A stretch of 64,000 nucleotides of DNA from Diadema setosum (Eukaryota; Echinodermata; Echinoidea; Diadematoida; Diadematidae), in contig CM067075.1 of assembly GCA_033980235.1 (NCBI GenBank), positions 13,040,292 to 13,104,291 on the forward strand, read 5' to 3'. Each line of letters starts with the position of its first letter. The stretch's first letter is position 1. The notes beneath the pieces are model-generated. The model saw only the letters and a list, made by a program, of their open reading frames with translations. It searched no databases and had not been told where the DNA came from. Shown here piece by piece: positions 11,276 through 22,564 of the stretch. Made by a program: the position numbers and the translations under genes.

Positions 11276-11963
11276 CTGGAGAAATTCTGCAGTAGGCAGA
11301 GTACCCAACACCTCTGCTCTGAGAGTTACGTCACTTCTGGCTCTGAAGCGACTTGTTATAGTCAGTCCTGTGTTACCTGCTGACCTGCTATACAAATTGT
11401 GTTTGTGGAGATAAGGCCTGGGAGACATTTTGCCTGCAGAGAATTAATTTGCCTACATTGGAGAGAGACTCCATATTTTAGTGTCAACGGACATTATTAT
11501 GGCAAAGCTGTGACGGGCGGGATTCCTCACTGGACATTATAAAGTGAATCATCATTCAACGCATCAACTGGACGTGGTCGTCATAACGTCTGGATTTTAC
11601 ACGTTTCGCTGTGAACATAATACGGTGGACATCTATCGTGGATTTTACCCCGGATTTATACTGTGGATTAATGCAACCTGTGCCTTTGGAGTTACGTCGG
11701 AGGAATCATTCATCGGTGCGTCAAGGATCATTCATCGGTGCATCGAACATCGTATCTGAACATTTTCAAAGGACTACTTGATAACATAATATGTAAGTGA
11801 TTCTATTACCGATTTGTAATTGTTTCTATTGATCATTATTGTACTGATGTGAAAACCGAATACGAGTCTGTACCCACAATATCGCTGTTAATAAACCGCC
11901 TGAACATTAGTTGATTGTTTCTTTTGTGCGATCATTCTCAGAGTGATTTTGGTCGTAACAAAA

Positions 11964-11980
11964 TTGGGGGCTTGTGAAGT
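11964..11980 (+). other. Damaged primer binding site
   Basis: Just after the 5' LTR lies TTGGGGGCTTGT followed directly by GAAG. The sister element on the minus strand has CCGG between these parts, giving a tRNA-Pro-like primer site. This copy therefore lacks four bases in the middle of the site. Confidence 0.65.
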
Positions 11981-12096
11981 GAATTTAAAGCCAAACTTAG
12001 AATTTGGAACGTTCCGGAATCCAGAATATTGGTACAGACAAAATAATACCAGTGAGTTGACTGTTCAATTGTATATTGTGTGTATGCATTGTGACA

Positions 12097-14880
12097 ATGT
12101 CAATCAGTACAATGGATGTTCAGGCATTTGTTCAGAGGACAGATTTGTCCCTCAAAGATTTGCAAGGGTTACGCAAATGTGATTTGACTGCTATTGCACA
12201 GCATTTAAATGTTGATGTTCCACAAGGTGTAAGAAAGGCAGATATTCTTGACTTAGTAGCTGGTCACATGGAGCTCAAAGAAGAAATTGACACTCCAGAT
12301 CAAGCTCAAATTTCAGATCAAACACGACTTGAGCTTGCTAGACTGGAAATGGAGAAAGAGAAGATGAGATTAGAAATGGAAATGAAGGAAAGGGAAAGGG
12401 CTAGAGAACTAGAAAGAGAGCAAAGAGCTAAAGAAATGGAAATTGAAATGCAGAAATTTGAAATGGAGCACCAAATGAAATTGCGTGAGATTGAATTGGC
12501 TCATGCACAGATTGTTGAAAATCGTGAAAGGGCTCCCCCTGAATTTGATTTGGCCAAGAACATTCGATTGGTGCCAAAATTTGAGGAAAACAGAGTTGAT
12601 GCATATTTTGTGTCATTTGAGAAGGTGGCTGACAGTTTGAACTGGCCACAGGAATTTTGGCCCATGCTCCTTCAAAGTGTGTTTGTCGGCAAAGCAGCCG
12701 ATGTGTACTCATCTCTTTCCAAAGAGCAATCACGTGACTATGCTACAGTCAAGAAGGCAGTGTTGAATGCATATGAGTTGGTGCCAGAGGCGTACAGACA
12801 CAAGTTCAGAAATTTGTACCGCAAACCAGGCCAGACACATGTTGAGTTTGCTCGTGAAAAAGAAATGACGTTTGATAGGTGGTACCGATCCCTGAAAGTG
12901 GATCAGGATTTTGATAACCTACGTGAGGTTGTTCTTTTGGAAGAATTCAAAAAGAGTGTTGCTTTCAGTGTGAGGTTGCATCTGGAAGATCACAAAGTGG
13001 CAAGTTTGCATAAAGCAGCCTTTATGGCTGATGAGTATGAGCTAACTCACAGACATGAAAACAGACCACCTTTCAGAAATTTCTCTGGAAATAGGAGAGA
13101 CAAAAATCAGTCGAGCAACCAACAGAATGCTGGTTCAGGAATGTTGTCTGCACCATAGCCTCAATCTGACAAAGGGTCCAGTACAAGTGCAAATGTCATC
13201 AGATGTTTTCATTGTCACAAGAAAGGGCACATAAAGTCGCAATGTTGGAAGTTGCAAAATGGTGCAATGAAGGAGGTGGGATTTGTCATGTCAAAAAGTG
13301 TCCTACCCGAAAATAGTGTCCTGTTCAGTGAAACACAGGCCATTGAAAGACGATCTCCCAAATTTAAAGATAGGACTAAGCAGGTGGATGAGAGCTATCG
13401 TAGCTTTTTGTTTGATGGTGAGGTGACCCCATGTACTTCTGGTGAGGCAGGTAAGCCAGTAGTCATCCTGCGGGATACGGGGGCCTCTCAGTCGTTGATG
13501 GTGGATGGTGGTATGACTTTTCCACCAGATAGTGCAGTTAATGCAAAAGTCTTGATTCAAACTGTTGATGGCAGTTATATGTCAGTACCACTGTATAGAG
13601 TGGATTTGAAGTGTAACCTAGTTTCTGGTCCTGTGACTGTTGGAGTTGTTCCTGAGTTGCCCATGGTAGGCATTGACTTCCTGTTGGGGAATGACTTGGC
13701 TGGGGACAAGGTGGTTGCGTCTCCAGTTGTTTCGGATAAACCAGTGGTGGTTGCTGAAACTGAGCAGTTGCAGGAGGAGTTTCCTGGGATTTTCCCAGAT
13801 TGTGTTGTGACTAGGTCTCAGGCTCGTAGAGCTGTTCAAGATGATGCGGATTCTGTTGATGTGGAGGAGAATTCCGGTGTTTGGTTGGCAGAAACCTTTT
13901 TCAAGGGTTTGAATGATGGGGTTGCTGTATTAGGCTCCGAGGCTAACAGTGATGGGCTGTTTAGCAAGTCTTCCTTGGTTGAAGCACAGCAGGCAGACTC
14001 TGAGTTGAAAGGCTTGTCTCAGACGGCGTGTTCTGAGGCTGAGGCTGAAAAGGTCCCTGAGTGCTATTATGTCAAAGATGGCATTTTGATGAGGAAGTGG
14101 AGACCTCCCCATAGGCCAGCTAATGAGGATTGGACAGTGGTCCGTCAAGTTGTTGTCCCTCCCAGTTACCGCGGTGAGATCTTGAGGATTGCTCACGAGT
14201 TACCTGTTGGCGGCCATTTAGGCGTCAGAAAGACAAAGGATCGGATCATGAGGCATTTCTATTGGCCAGGGTTGAATGTGGATGTGGCTGAGTTTTGCAA
14301 GACTTGTCACACATGTCAGGTGGCTGGTAAGCCACAGCATTCATTGAAGCCGGCGCCGTTGATTCCGATACCTGCGTTTGATGAACCATTCAGTCGGGTC
14401 TTAGTCGACTGTGTTGGACCTTTGCCTAGGACTAGGTCGGGTCATAAGTACCTCTTGACAATCATGGATATGTCTACACGGTTTCCAGAGGCTATTCCAA
14501 TGAGAAATATCACTGCTAAGACTGTGGTAGATGCTCTAGTGCAGTTTTTCACTAGGTATGGGTTGCCCAAGGAAGTGCAGTCTGACCAAGGGTCAAATTT
14601 CATGTCAGGCATATTTCAAGAGGTGATGTATCGTTTGGGTGTGAAGCAGCTGAAGTCGTCAGCTTATCATCCCCAATCCCAAGGTGCGTTGGAGCGCTAC
14701 CACCAGACCCTAAAGACAATGATTAGGGCATTTTGTGAGGAGTATCCCGAGGATTGGGATAAGGGCATCCCTTTCCTCCTGTTCGCAACGAGAGAAATTG
14801 TGAAGGTAAAAGAAACCCTTGCTACGGCAAGGCTTTCTTTTTCCCATGGGGGATGGTGTCACAAATGTACACACAAGTAG
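12097..14880 (+). pseudogene. gag-protease-integrase polyprotein, interrupted and 3'-truncated
   Basis: The frame starts at MSISTMDVQ (an upstream in-frame ATG lies at 12076). Order: N-terminal helical region; a Glu/Lys/Met/Arg-rich coiled coil (about residues 90-145); a capsid region with YRHKFRNLYRKPGQTHVEFA, resembling SCAN-type capsids; a TAG stop at 13156-13158; then, in the same frame, a CCHC zinc knuckle (CFHCHKKGHIKSQC), an aspartic protease with DTGAS near 13475, an HHCC integrase zinc domain (HELPVGGH ... CKTC), and the DD35E core (VDCVG, SDQGS, GALERYH). The sister copy has a Gln codon (CAG) at the stop, so this is a C-to-T nonsense change. The integrase end is deleted after LLFATR, joining to 3' leader sequence next to the LTR. 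No RT or RNase H motif occurs anywhere in it. Confidence 0.85.
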
Positions 14881-16742
14881 TTATGTACATGTATCAAGGC
14901 TGTATGCATGGTTGTTTTAATGTGTATGTACACAGGGTGACCAGATTAATGGAGAACATTCTATATGATATAGTAGTACATACAGGTTGACCAGATCAGT
15001 AGAGAATTTGCTAGGTGGTATACAATCTAACTACAGTACATGCATGTGACAGGAAATACATTATACCTCACTCAATCTAGAATGATTTCACCCATTCCAG
15101 AAAATTCTAGGAAGTGCTGGCTGAGTGAGGCACTGCCCTTGTAGCCCAATGTGATTGGTAGTTAATTTTGGCAATGATGTTATGCACATATTAGGCAGTG
15201 AGTCATCCAGGATTCCTGGAATTTGGACTTGCCAGTATGTTCAGGTATGTGGCCCCAGGGTGGAGAAAATTACAGAATGTACTAGAAAGGGGTGAATGGA
15301 TAGTATATAAGCTGGAGAAATTCTGCAGTAGGCAGAGTACCCAACACCTCTGCTCTGAGAGTTACGTCACTTCTGGCTCTGAAGCGACTTGTTATAGTCA
15401 GTCCTGTGTTACCTGCTGACCTGCTATACAAATGTGACCCGCTACAACAAAATGATCCTAAAGTCGGGCGAGGTCGATTATTTGAAAATTGCATGATACA
15501 ATCCCCTGATCTTTCTGCTTTAAATTGATATACAACACATTTCATAAAAATAATCGGCTGCGGAGATATCGATGTTTAAAAGAGAGCATGTCGAGACGTC
15601 TGGAAAATCACTGTTTCGAGAAAAGCGGCCTAAAAGTCTTCCTTTCGACACGCAAGTCGCAAGTCAGTTTTCACCTCTGGACAATAGAAGGTAAGCTCTA
15701 GCAACCCCCGAAGAGTTCACTCAAGCACATCAGCGTCGGCGGTCTCCTTACCAACCAATCAGTGACCAGGTTGTGAGAAGCGGCTGAGCACAGCGCACTC
15801 CGCCCGCACGCACCAGTCGACTGGGCACTGTGCGAGCTTCACGCTTCGGTTAGCAGCAAGCAGCAAACTGACCAATGAGATCACTCTGGTCGTTGTTAGG
15901 GGCGGAACCAATCTGTGGCGCTCAATCCAAATTTTCGAACCAGTCTCTGCTTCGTTGAAACGCCAACAAACATGGCTCAGAAAAACGCTATTTTTTATCT
16001 TTCCTTTGATCATTTTGCTTCAAAATTTCGACAGATGATAGAAGACATGTTAGACTCCAATAATATATGAAAATCAGAAAATCGTAAGTTTTGACCAATT
16101 TTAAAGCTCTGACTTCAAACTCGATTTTCACGGCTTCGACCGTGCCCGACTTTAGGACCTTTTTGTTGTAGCGGGTCACAAATTGTGTTTGTGGAGATAA
16201 GGCCTGGGAGACATTTTGCCTGCAGAGAATTAATTTGCCTACATTGGAGAGAGACTCCATATTTTAGTGTCAACGGACATTATTATGGCAAAACTGTGAC
16301 GGGCTGGATTCCTCACTGGACATTATAAAGTGAATCATCATTCAACGCATCAACTGGACGTGGTCGTCATAACGTCTGGATTTTACACGTTTCGCTGTGA
16401 ACATAATACGGTGGACATCTATCGTGGATTTTACCCCGGATTTATACTGTGGATTAATGCAACCTGTGCCTTTGGAGTTACGTCGGAGGAATCATTCATC
16501 GGTGCGTCAAGGATCATTCATCGGTGCATCGAACATCGTATCTGAACATTTTCAAAGGACTACTTGATAACATAATATGTAAGTGATTCTATTACCGATT
16601 TGTAATTGTTTCTATTGATCATTATTGTACTGATGTCAAAACCGATTACGAGTCTGTACCCACAATATCGCTGTTATTAAACCGCCTGAACATTAGTTGA
16701 TTGTTTCTTTTGTGCGATCATTCTCAGAGTGATTTTGGTCGT

Positions 16743-16746
<4 letters not shown>
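14857..16746 (+). repeat. 3' LTR of retrotransposon 1, interrupted
   Basis: Same sequence as the 5' LTR, with a 746-bp TIR element plus a 4-bp duplication inserted at 15434-16183. Without these the length is again 1140 bp. The heat-shock element core lies at 15095-15107. Confidence 0.9.
15434..16179. mobile_element. Non-autonomous TIR DNA transposon inside the LTR
   Basis: The ends are about 43-bp inverted repeats starting GTGACCCGCTACAACAAAA. The flanking duplication is AAAT (15430-15433 and 16180-16183), judged against the uninterrupted 5' LTR, which has a single AAAT. The interior has a GC-richer core with several CCAAT words and no transposase frame. The superfamily is unclear; a 4-bp target duplication with these ends does not let me name one. 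Confidence 0.85.
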
Positions 16747-16783
<37 letters not shown>

Positions 16784-16803
16784 GATAGATAGATAGATAG
16801 ATA
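16747..16803. repeat. (AT)n and (GATA)n microsatellite
   Basis: An AT dinucleotide tract follows the LTR end directly and is followed by a short GATA run. Confidence 0.9.
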
Positions 16804-18063
16804 TCAAAAAGAAATATCTTTTCCATTGTGCTTGGGACATGGCTGAACGTTTCATATTTTCTTTGTTATGCTATTATTCCAGAGCTGAGTTCACTGCGCG
16901 AGATTTTTGCGATCATGTTTCAGCGTCATTAATCCATGACACCTGTCAGTCATTGAAGTCTCATCTGTATCAAAACATAAATGACAAGTTAACCAAATGT
17001 TTTTTCCCCCATTCCCCCTGATGGCTGTTTGATATATATAGTTTGAATATTATACAGCCCTATGATATTCCTCTTCGATTGAGAGATTCGAAGGCTCTTA
17101 TGAGTTGTTTTCTTTCATCCAAAGCAGGAAGGAAGATAGTTGTAGTGTCTGTTTGTTTACAAAACACAGTGGGTATAAACACTGCAAAGCACTAATACCA
17201 AGCAGAGCTTCGTGAGGATATTAATGTTGTCATGTCACAAAGTATACATGGTATAATATCATATATAGAAAAAGGAAGAAAAAAAAAAGGATATCAAAAG
17301 ACCTGGAGCTACACGAAAGGACGCTGTCCCTTGGAGAGGAATAAGACCCTTCACCCGAGTTATTTGTTCTAATAACAGTCGATACGGAATTAGAGTAACA
17401 ACGCGATGGAAACCAACATTATGATTTAGTAGTAATTCAGTGAAAGTTTCGATCGGTTGTATATCTACATGATTATTTCAAATGGAGTGCCCCGGGGTCA
17501 TTGTGCTTGGATTCTTTAATTGGCAGAGTGATTGACAGAAATGTTTCTTGACGCATCCTCTTCATAATACTGGTTAGTTTAGTTGAGAATGTTTTATATA
17601 GAATCATAGTGTTTTACGCTCAGTAAAGGGTTGAGACATCCATAACTGATTGATGAGTAAAAATATATTACAGGCGGACGTAAACACGGTCATTGTGAAC
17701 TTGCGAGAGCAGTGAGTTCATTATCACTACTTTGAGATGTATGATGATTATTTTTTTTTAATTGTCATCCAGTAGCCGCCACTGCCATCATTTCCACTCG
17801 CATTGTTAATGTGATTCAGTCACAGTTACAAGTAGTACAGTATGGTGGCAGTATATATTCATCAGTTAACCTTATTTTCAATGAGGCATCGCAACGGTAT
17901 CACGGATCTACTTTTCTTTCTCAGATGTTTATTTCAACAAGGGAACTGTACGCTAGAAAGCAACATACATGTACTTTACCTCGAGGCAAGAATTCGTGCT
18001 TTGTTCTGTTTGTGTATGATATAGTGTATTTTAGTGATGATATTAGCACGGATGATAGTTATT

Positions 18064-18103
<40 letters not shown>

Positions 18104-18689
18104 ACTATCTTCAGTTACAACTCACACAATTGTCTCTCTCTTTTTCAAGGAAAAAAGTCGAAAGGCTACAAACACGAACAGAAAAACATTGACAAAAATA
18201 AACATTCATCCTGTTAAATCTCTTTTTAGAGAAGCCGCCCATTCCATGAATCAAATTACACACCCTAATCATATTCTGTCAGCAGTTATGAGAGGAAATG
18301 ATTAGCACTCAGATCACGTGATATTAGTGTCACATGACCCAACTGTGGCTCTCCTTGGTAAAGAGGACAGCTCATTAATGGTGTACTGATACTTTTTTTT
18401 TTTTAAAAATGACCACACACATTTCTTCAAATTATCCCATTTGTCACAAACTCTTGAATCGATTCTAGCGTTATTCTGACTCATTGCCTTTCTATAGTAT
18501 TATGTGCGTGTACCTTTGTATAGGGGTGAGCAGATCAAACAACTTATCTTCATTGGAGAACGAGGGGGGGGGGGTAGATAGATAGAGAGAGGGAGAGAGG
18601 GGGAGGGAAGGGCGCCCCTTACTGCCAATCTTTGTTACTTTTGCCTGATTTTGTCTTGATTTGTATCGATTTGTCTTAATTTTGCTTTG
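16804..18689. other. Intergenic, no gene seen
   Basis: AT-rich sequence with no supported gene. It contains an A-run near 17278-17288, an (AT)n tract at about 18069-18099, a T-run near 18391-18404 and a G-run near 18565-18575. Longer open frames here cross the AT tract or are hydrophobic by composition and do not resemble known proteins. Confidence 0.5.
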
Positions 18690-18936
18690 TATTTCTGCGC
18701 CTTGATCAACACTCTACAGAGCGGATTTGGCGCAATATAAGTTGAATATATTTTCTTCTTCATCTTCTTTTTCTTCCTCTTCTTCTTCTTAATGTTATTA
18801 TCATTATTTTATTAATATCAATATTATTATTGTTGTTGTTATTATCAGTATTGTTATTATTCTCATTATTATCATTATTATTATTATCATCATCATCACC
18901 ATCATCATCATTATTATTATCATTATTATTATCAGC
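18690..18936 (+). repeat. LINE/SINE-type 3' tail with (TTC)n and (ATT)n microsatellites
   Basis: The sequence TCTGCGCCTTGATCAACACT ... GGCGCAATATAAGTTGAATA, followed by TTC- and ATT-type repeats, is the form of retroposon 3' tail that ends in a variable microsatellite. No reverse transcriptase sequence is attached. Confidence 0.45.
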
Positions 18937-19697
18937 AAGTCTGTAATGTGGTACACTCTGTTCATCTCACAATGTATCATCTACATTATTCTTCGTTACA
19001 ATAAAACACAAGCGACGTTTATGTTATTATGCTCTGTAGAAAAAATGGGGTTAATCCATTTAATCATCGTTATTTTTGCTATTTCGTACTTGACAGCGGT
19101 TGTTGATTTCTTTGCTGTTGTTGTTAGTTTTTTTTTAATGAAGTTGCTTATTTTTCTGGATGTGGTATTGAAATTAATGGGCAAAGCCACTTACTTTTTT
19201 CAATTTTTATGTATTCTTTATTTTATTCCTGTTGTTAGCTTTGGCTTCCTATTCTGTCTGGCCAGTGTTATCTGGCAAAAGACAAAGAGCGGATGTCGCC
19301 ACCTCGGTTTACTTTAACGATGCCTCCATCTCTCGTTCCGTGACCAAAATTAACTTCTTTCCACCTAATAAAGATCATCGACTCTCCGCTGTCCTGCACA
19401 ATACTACACCACATCTTAACACGTTAGATGTAAACAGGATGCGCTTCCAGTTTTAACCATTCGCTATCTGACGTTACCGTGTTAGTGCGATTGAATAATA
19501 AAATATTGGAGGAAGTGTATACTGAAGCCTTATCGGGCGAAGACACCGTGGATGTATTATCGTTGACTGTTCTGAAAGGTTATCGAACTGAGTCCACTTT
19601 AGCGACGAAGTTACTTACTCTACCCCTGAACTATTTAGCGCTGAACTTCCGATGACATTTCCTACCTGGACTAAACGGCTAGATATAGGCTCCTATA
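18937..19697. other. Intergenic, no gene seen
   Basis: AT-rich sequence. A 123-codon frame at 18946-19317 is Phe/Leu/Ile-rich because of base composition and has no recognisable pattern. No gene is called. Confidence 0.5.
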
Positions 19698-20150
19698 TTA
19701 AACGCATGGTATAGTATTGGTTGAGGTGAGGATTCAGCTTAACACATTTTGCGAGATACTAGTAGGCCTACTTGTAAACCACTTTATGAAATATTACAGA
19801 GCATGCAATTCTAAGAAGAATTCAAACTTTATTTGATGAAAATCAGTTTTGAAATGGCTGAGATATCTAAAAGCAGAATAAAACAAAGCGATCCGAATGG
19901 AAGGTGGGTCCCAGCACCTTTAATTAGGATCGATTTGTTCGAGACATTTCAACCATTTCAAAACCAATTTTCATAAAAACAAAACAAAACAAACTTTGAA
20001 TTCGTTCTAGAATTCCTTTTAGAATCCTTTTTCCATATTTCATAACTGGTTTCTCATCACCCCCCCCCCCCCCCGAAAAAAAAATCATAATCACAAAACG
20101 ATTGAAACCTGAAGCCCCATCTCAAACGAAAACTATATCCATCCCATTAA
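19698..20150. mobile_element. MITE in a TTAA site (family 2, diverged copy)
   Basis: It is bounded by TTAA at 19698-19701 and 20147-20150. Internal blocks such as TTTGATGAAAATCAGTTTTG and AAATGGCTGAGATATC match the element at 9453-9843. The ends are more decayed, and a C-run and A-run (about 20059-20083) interrupt the right arm. Confidence 0.6.
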
Positions 20151-20486
20151 GCACATGACATAGGAGCAGATGAAGAAACACAAATATCATCAATTTGGTG
20201 TTTGGTGACGAAGAGTACATTCTGCAATGTTTGGGCACGAGATGGCGCACTCCCACTTTAGGTCTTTGAAGAGGGACTCTACTTGCTTCGCACACGTAGA
20301 GTTATATCACCTCGGTCTCCGCCTCTGTCCACCCATACTGAGGCCCCGAGTTAGAATCGATTACGGAATTGATGGATATTTATTGGAAATAATTTGACAA
20401 GGGGTTCGACTCCGAGTAGGGTCCATTGATTTTTGTTTCCATTTTTTTCATCATTAGCACTATGCTTTACAAAAAAAAAAAAAAAA

Positions 20487-20775
20487 AATTCTCGAGCAGG
20501 ATTCGAACCTACGACCTCCGGATCACCGGAAAGGCGTCATCTCCACTAGGTCCGAGCTTTCGCCCGACAGCAAGTGTTGGTTCTAATCCTTATAGCATGC
20601 AGCGGGTACTGCTTTTTGTTATTCAAATTCATGAAATTCTTCCGTCCAGATGTTTTCATTGCAACTGATTGACAAATTGCCCTACAATTCAGTGCTTATT
20701 CACGTCGATGTAGGGCAATTTGTCAATCAGTTGCAACATCTGGACGGAAGAATTTCATGAATTTGAATAAAATGT
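20487..20775. repeat. tRNA-SINE foldback copy
   Basis: It starts with a reversed tRNA-like head (reverse complement of a GGTTCGAATCC-type B box near 20501-20515 and of TGGTCTAGTGG-like A-box sequence). It then has a near-perfect hairpin whose arms read ATTCATGAAATTCTTCCGTC ... CAACTGATTGACAAATTGCC and their complement, ending at about 20775. The same blocks recur at 35402, 36960, 51381 and 54180. Confidence 0.65.
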
Positions 20776-21070
20776 AATCTTTCCTGCAACCAGGTTTACG
20801 CAATATTGCGAGAAAGTTCTTGCTCGTACTTTTACAAGTGTAAATTACAAAGTTTGGGGAAATAAAAGGGAGATGATTGGGGGTATTATGAGGAGGGTAT
20901 GATTGATTACTCTTTTGATTGATTGTTTTTCTGTTTTTTATTTTTATTGTCGTATTTTTGCCATTGGACAAGGCTCACACAAAAGAAAGTCGCATAAATT
21001 ATTAAATTATATAATGTGTATACAACAATAGTAATGTCACGATAGCAGAATACCTTAAACACCAGTCCTG
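20776..21070. other. Intergenic, no gene seen
   Basis: AT-rich sequence between two repeats. Nothing was recognised. Confidence 0.5.
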
Positions 21071-21636
21071 TTAAAGGGAAGGTAAACCCAAAGAGCAATG
21101 TGGATTGAGTGAAAGCAGCAAAATTAGTAGAACACATCAGTGAAAGTTTGAGGAAATTCGGACAATCGATGCAAAAGGTATGAATTTTTAAAGTTTTGGT
21201 GTTGGAACCGCTGGATGAGGAGACTACTAGAGGATATGACGTATGAGTGGACAACAATACAAAGAAAATATAAAGGAAATTCAACAAAAATTCATTTTTC
21301 TAGAATTATGAAAGAGCAATGGACCAACCGCTTTCAGAAAGCAGGGGGAATAATTGCTACCCTTAACATATGTAAATATCAAGTTGATGGAATTTGTAAT
21401 TTTCATGAAAAATGGATTTTTGTAGTATTTTCTTTATATTTTCTTGGTATTGTTGTCCACTCATACGTCATAACCTCTAGTAGTCTCCTCATCCAGCGGT
21501 TCCAACACCAAAACTTTAAAAATTCATAACTTTTGCATCGATTGTCCGATTTTGTTCAAACTTTCACTGATGTGTTCTACTAATGCTGCTGCTGTCACTC
21601 AATCCACATTGCTCTTGGGGTTTATCTTCCCTTTAA
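21071..21636. mobile_element. MITE with long TIRs in a TTAA site (family 1, copy 2)
   Basis: TTAA at 21071-21074 and 21633-21636. The arms start AGGGAAGGTAAACCC and run about 230 bp, as in the copy at 997-1562. The two copies differ by scattered substitutions only. Confidence 0.85.
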
Positions 21637-21775
21637 ATGCCAACTGGTTTTTATTCAAAATCCAAAATTTGGGTTCCTCCCCTTCGTCAGTGATGATAAA
21701 TCTTTATTAACAGTATCAGTATTATACTATTATACACATTGATTAGTAAACACGAAAGTAATTATATGTATATCA

Positions 21776-21881
21776 TGTATATATATATATATATGTATAT
21801 ATATATTATATATATATATTATATATATATATATCATATATATATATACATATATATATATATATTATATATATACATATA

Positions 21882-21944
<63 letters not shown>
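21776..21944. repeat. AT-rich microsatellite
   Basis: Dense AT dinucleotide repeats with periodic TATATTATATA interruptions. Frames running through it are artefacts. Confidence 0.95.
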
Positions 21945-21946
<2 letters not shown>

Positions 21947-21980
21947 TGACAGAAAGGATGAGACAATAGACGTAGCTTGA

Positions 21981-22041
21981 ATCCTCAGTTTGATTTTTAT
22001 TCCCAAGCTTTCGGGCCCTGCCCTTTATCAAGACTGAGGAT
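21981..22041 (-). ncRNA. Hammerhead-like motif, Penelope-like terminal remnant (candidate)
   Basis: On the minus strand the segment starts ATCCTCAGT and ends ACTGAGGAT, a perfect 9-bp stem. Between them lie CTTGATAAA, a GGGC/GCCC hairpin, GAAAGCTT and a loop with an AATAAA word. The layout (closing stem, CUGANGA-like box, short hairpin, GAAA) matches a type I hammerhead. However, the box has an extra U, the conserved G8 is an A, and stem III is only about 3 bp. Penelope-like elements are known to carry hammerheads in their terminal repeats. It may be a decayed ribozyme or a structural relic. Confidence 0.35.
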
Positions 22042-22463
22042 CAAAGAAATCCGACAAAATAATGATGATGATGGATACAGAACATGATATAGATATTGTA
22101 TAACAAAATAATAATGATCAAGACAATAGTGAAAATAATAACGATAATGACAGAGGCAAAAACAGCAGAAAATAACAAAGCTAATAGGAGTATTATGCGT
22201 CAATCATACATAATACAACATACATGCATTCAATCACAAACAGGCATACATATACGCACGTATAACCAAACACATGCGCACACACATGCACAATAGATAC
22301 AAATATGCACGCACATAATTATACAAATGCATATCTCCACACACATGTGAACACAGGCAACCATAATTGTAAACAATTAACGGCAATTGATAAGAATATA
22401 ATAGTAATTAAATTGAGGAGTGTCTGCATGAATAAACTGAACATATGCACAAAAAAGAGGAGG
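22042..22463. other. Left flank of the segmental duplication
   Basis: AT-rich sequence with AAT/GAT-type imperfect repeats and scattered CACA words. No gene is seen. Homology to the second copy begins near 22464. Confidence 0.5.
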
Positions 22464-22564
22464 GCACATATCAAATAGCATTCCCAACCAGGAACATGAT
22501 TGCGTATAATGGTGTGTTTGACAACAATCACAGATACAGGAAAGGAAAAACAAAATATATATAT

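Larger units (their letters stand above)
10821..11960 (+). repeat. 5' LTR of retrotransposon 1
   Basis: A 1140-bp LTR. Visible signals are a heat-shock element at 11059-11071, CCAAT and inverted CCAAT words near 11110-11122, a TATA box TATATAAG at 11268-11275, and AATAAA at 11890-11895. U3 would end shortly after the TATA box. The right LTR has ATTAAA in place of AATAAA. Confidence 0.9.
10821..16746 (+). mobile_element. LTR retrotransposon 1, Ty3/Gypsy, Gmr1-like, RT-less
   Basis: Two 1140-bp LTRs (the right one interrupted) begin TGTCACAAATG and end GTCGTAACA, so the TG...CA rule holds. The target-site duplication is ATAT (10817-10820 and 16747-16750), ambiguous because the flanks are AT repeats. 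The interior encodes Gag, zinc knuckle, protease and integrase, but not reverse transcriptase or RNase H. The two LTRs differ at only about half a dozen positions by eye, so the insertion is young. The copy is damaged: a stop codon in gag, a 4-nt gap in the primer site, the end of integrase deleted, and a 746-bp DNA element in the right LTR. The family relation to Gmr1-like elements (integrase before RT in pol; capsid related to SCAN domains) is recalled knowledge plus the gene order seen here. Confidence 0.9.

Noticed and set aside
11162..11759. Frames of 71-73 codons repeated exactly at 15198 and 16330.
   Set aside because: They are LTR sequence read in frame in both LTRs; no evidence of a protein.
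13156..13158. Readthrough stop between capsid and zinc knuckle, as in some retroviruses.
   Set aside because: The sister element has CAG at the same codon and the stop lies inside gag, not at a gag-pol border. A C-to-T mutation explains it.
18946..19317. Membrane-protein-like 123-codon frame.
   Set aside because: Hydrophobicity comes from T-rich composition; there is no family pattern, start context or matching exon.
21739..22006. Tyr/Ile-rich open frames on both strands.
   Set aside because: They are translations of an AT microsatellite.
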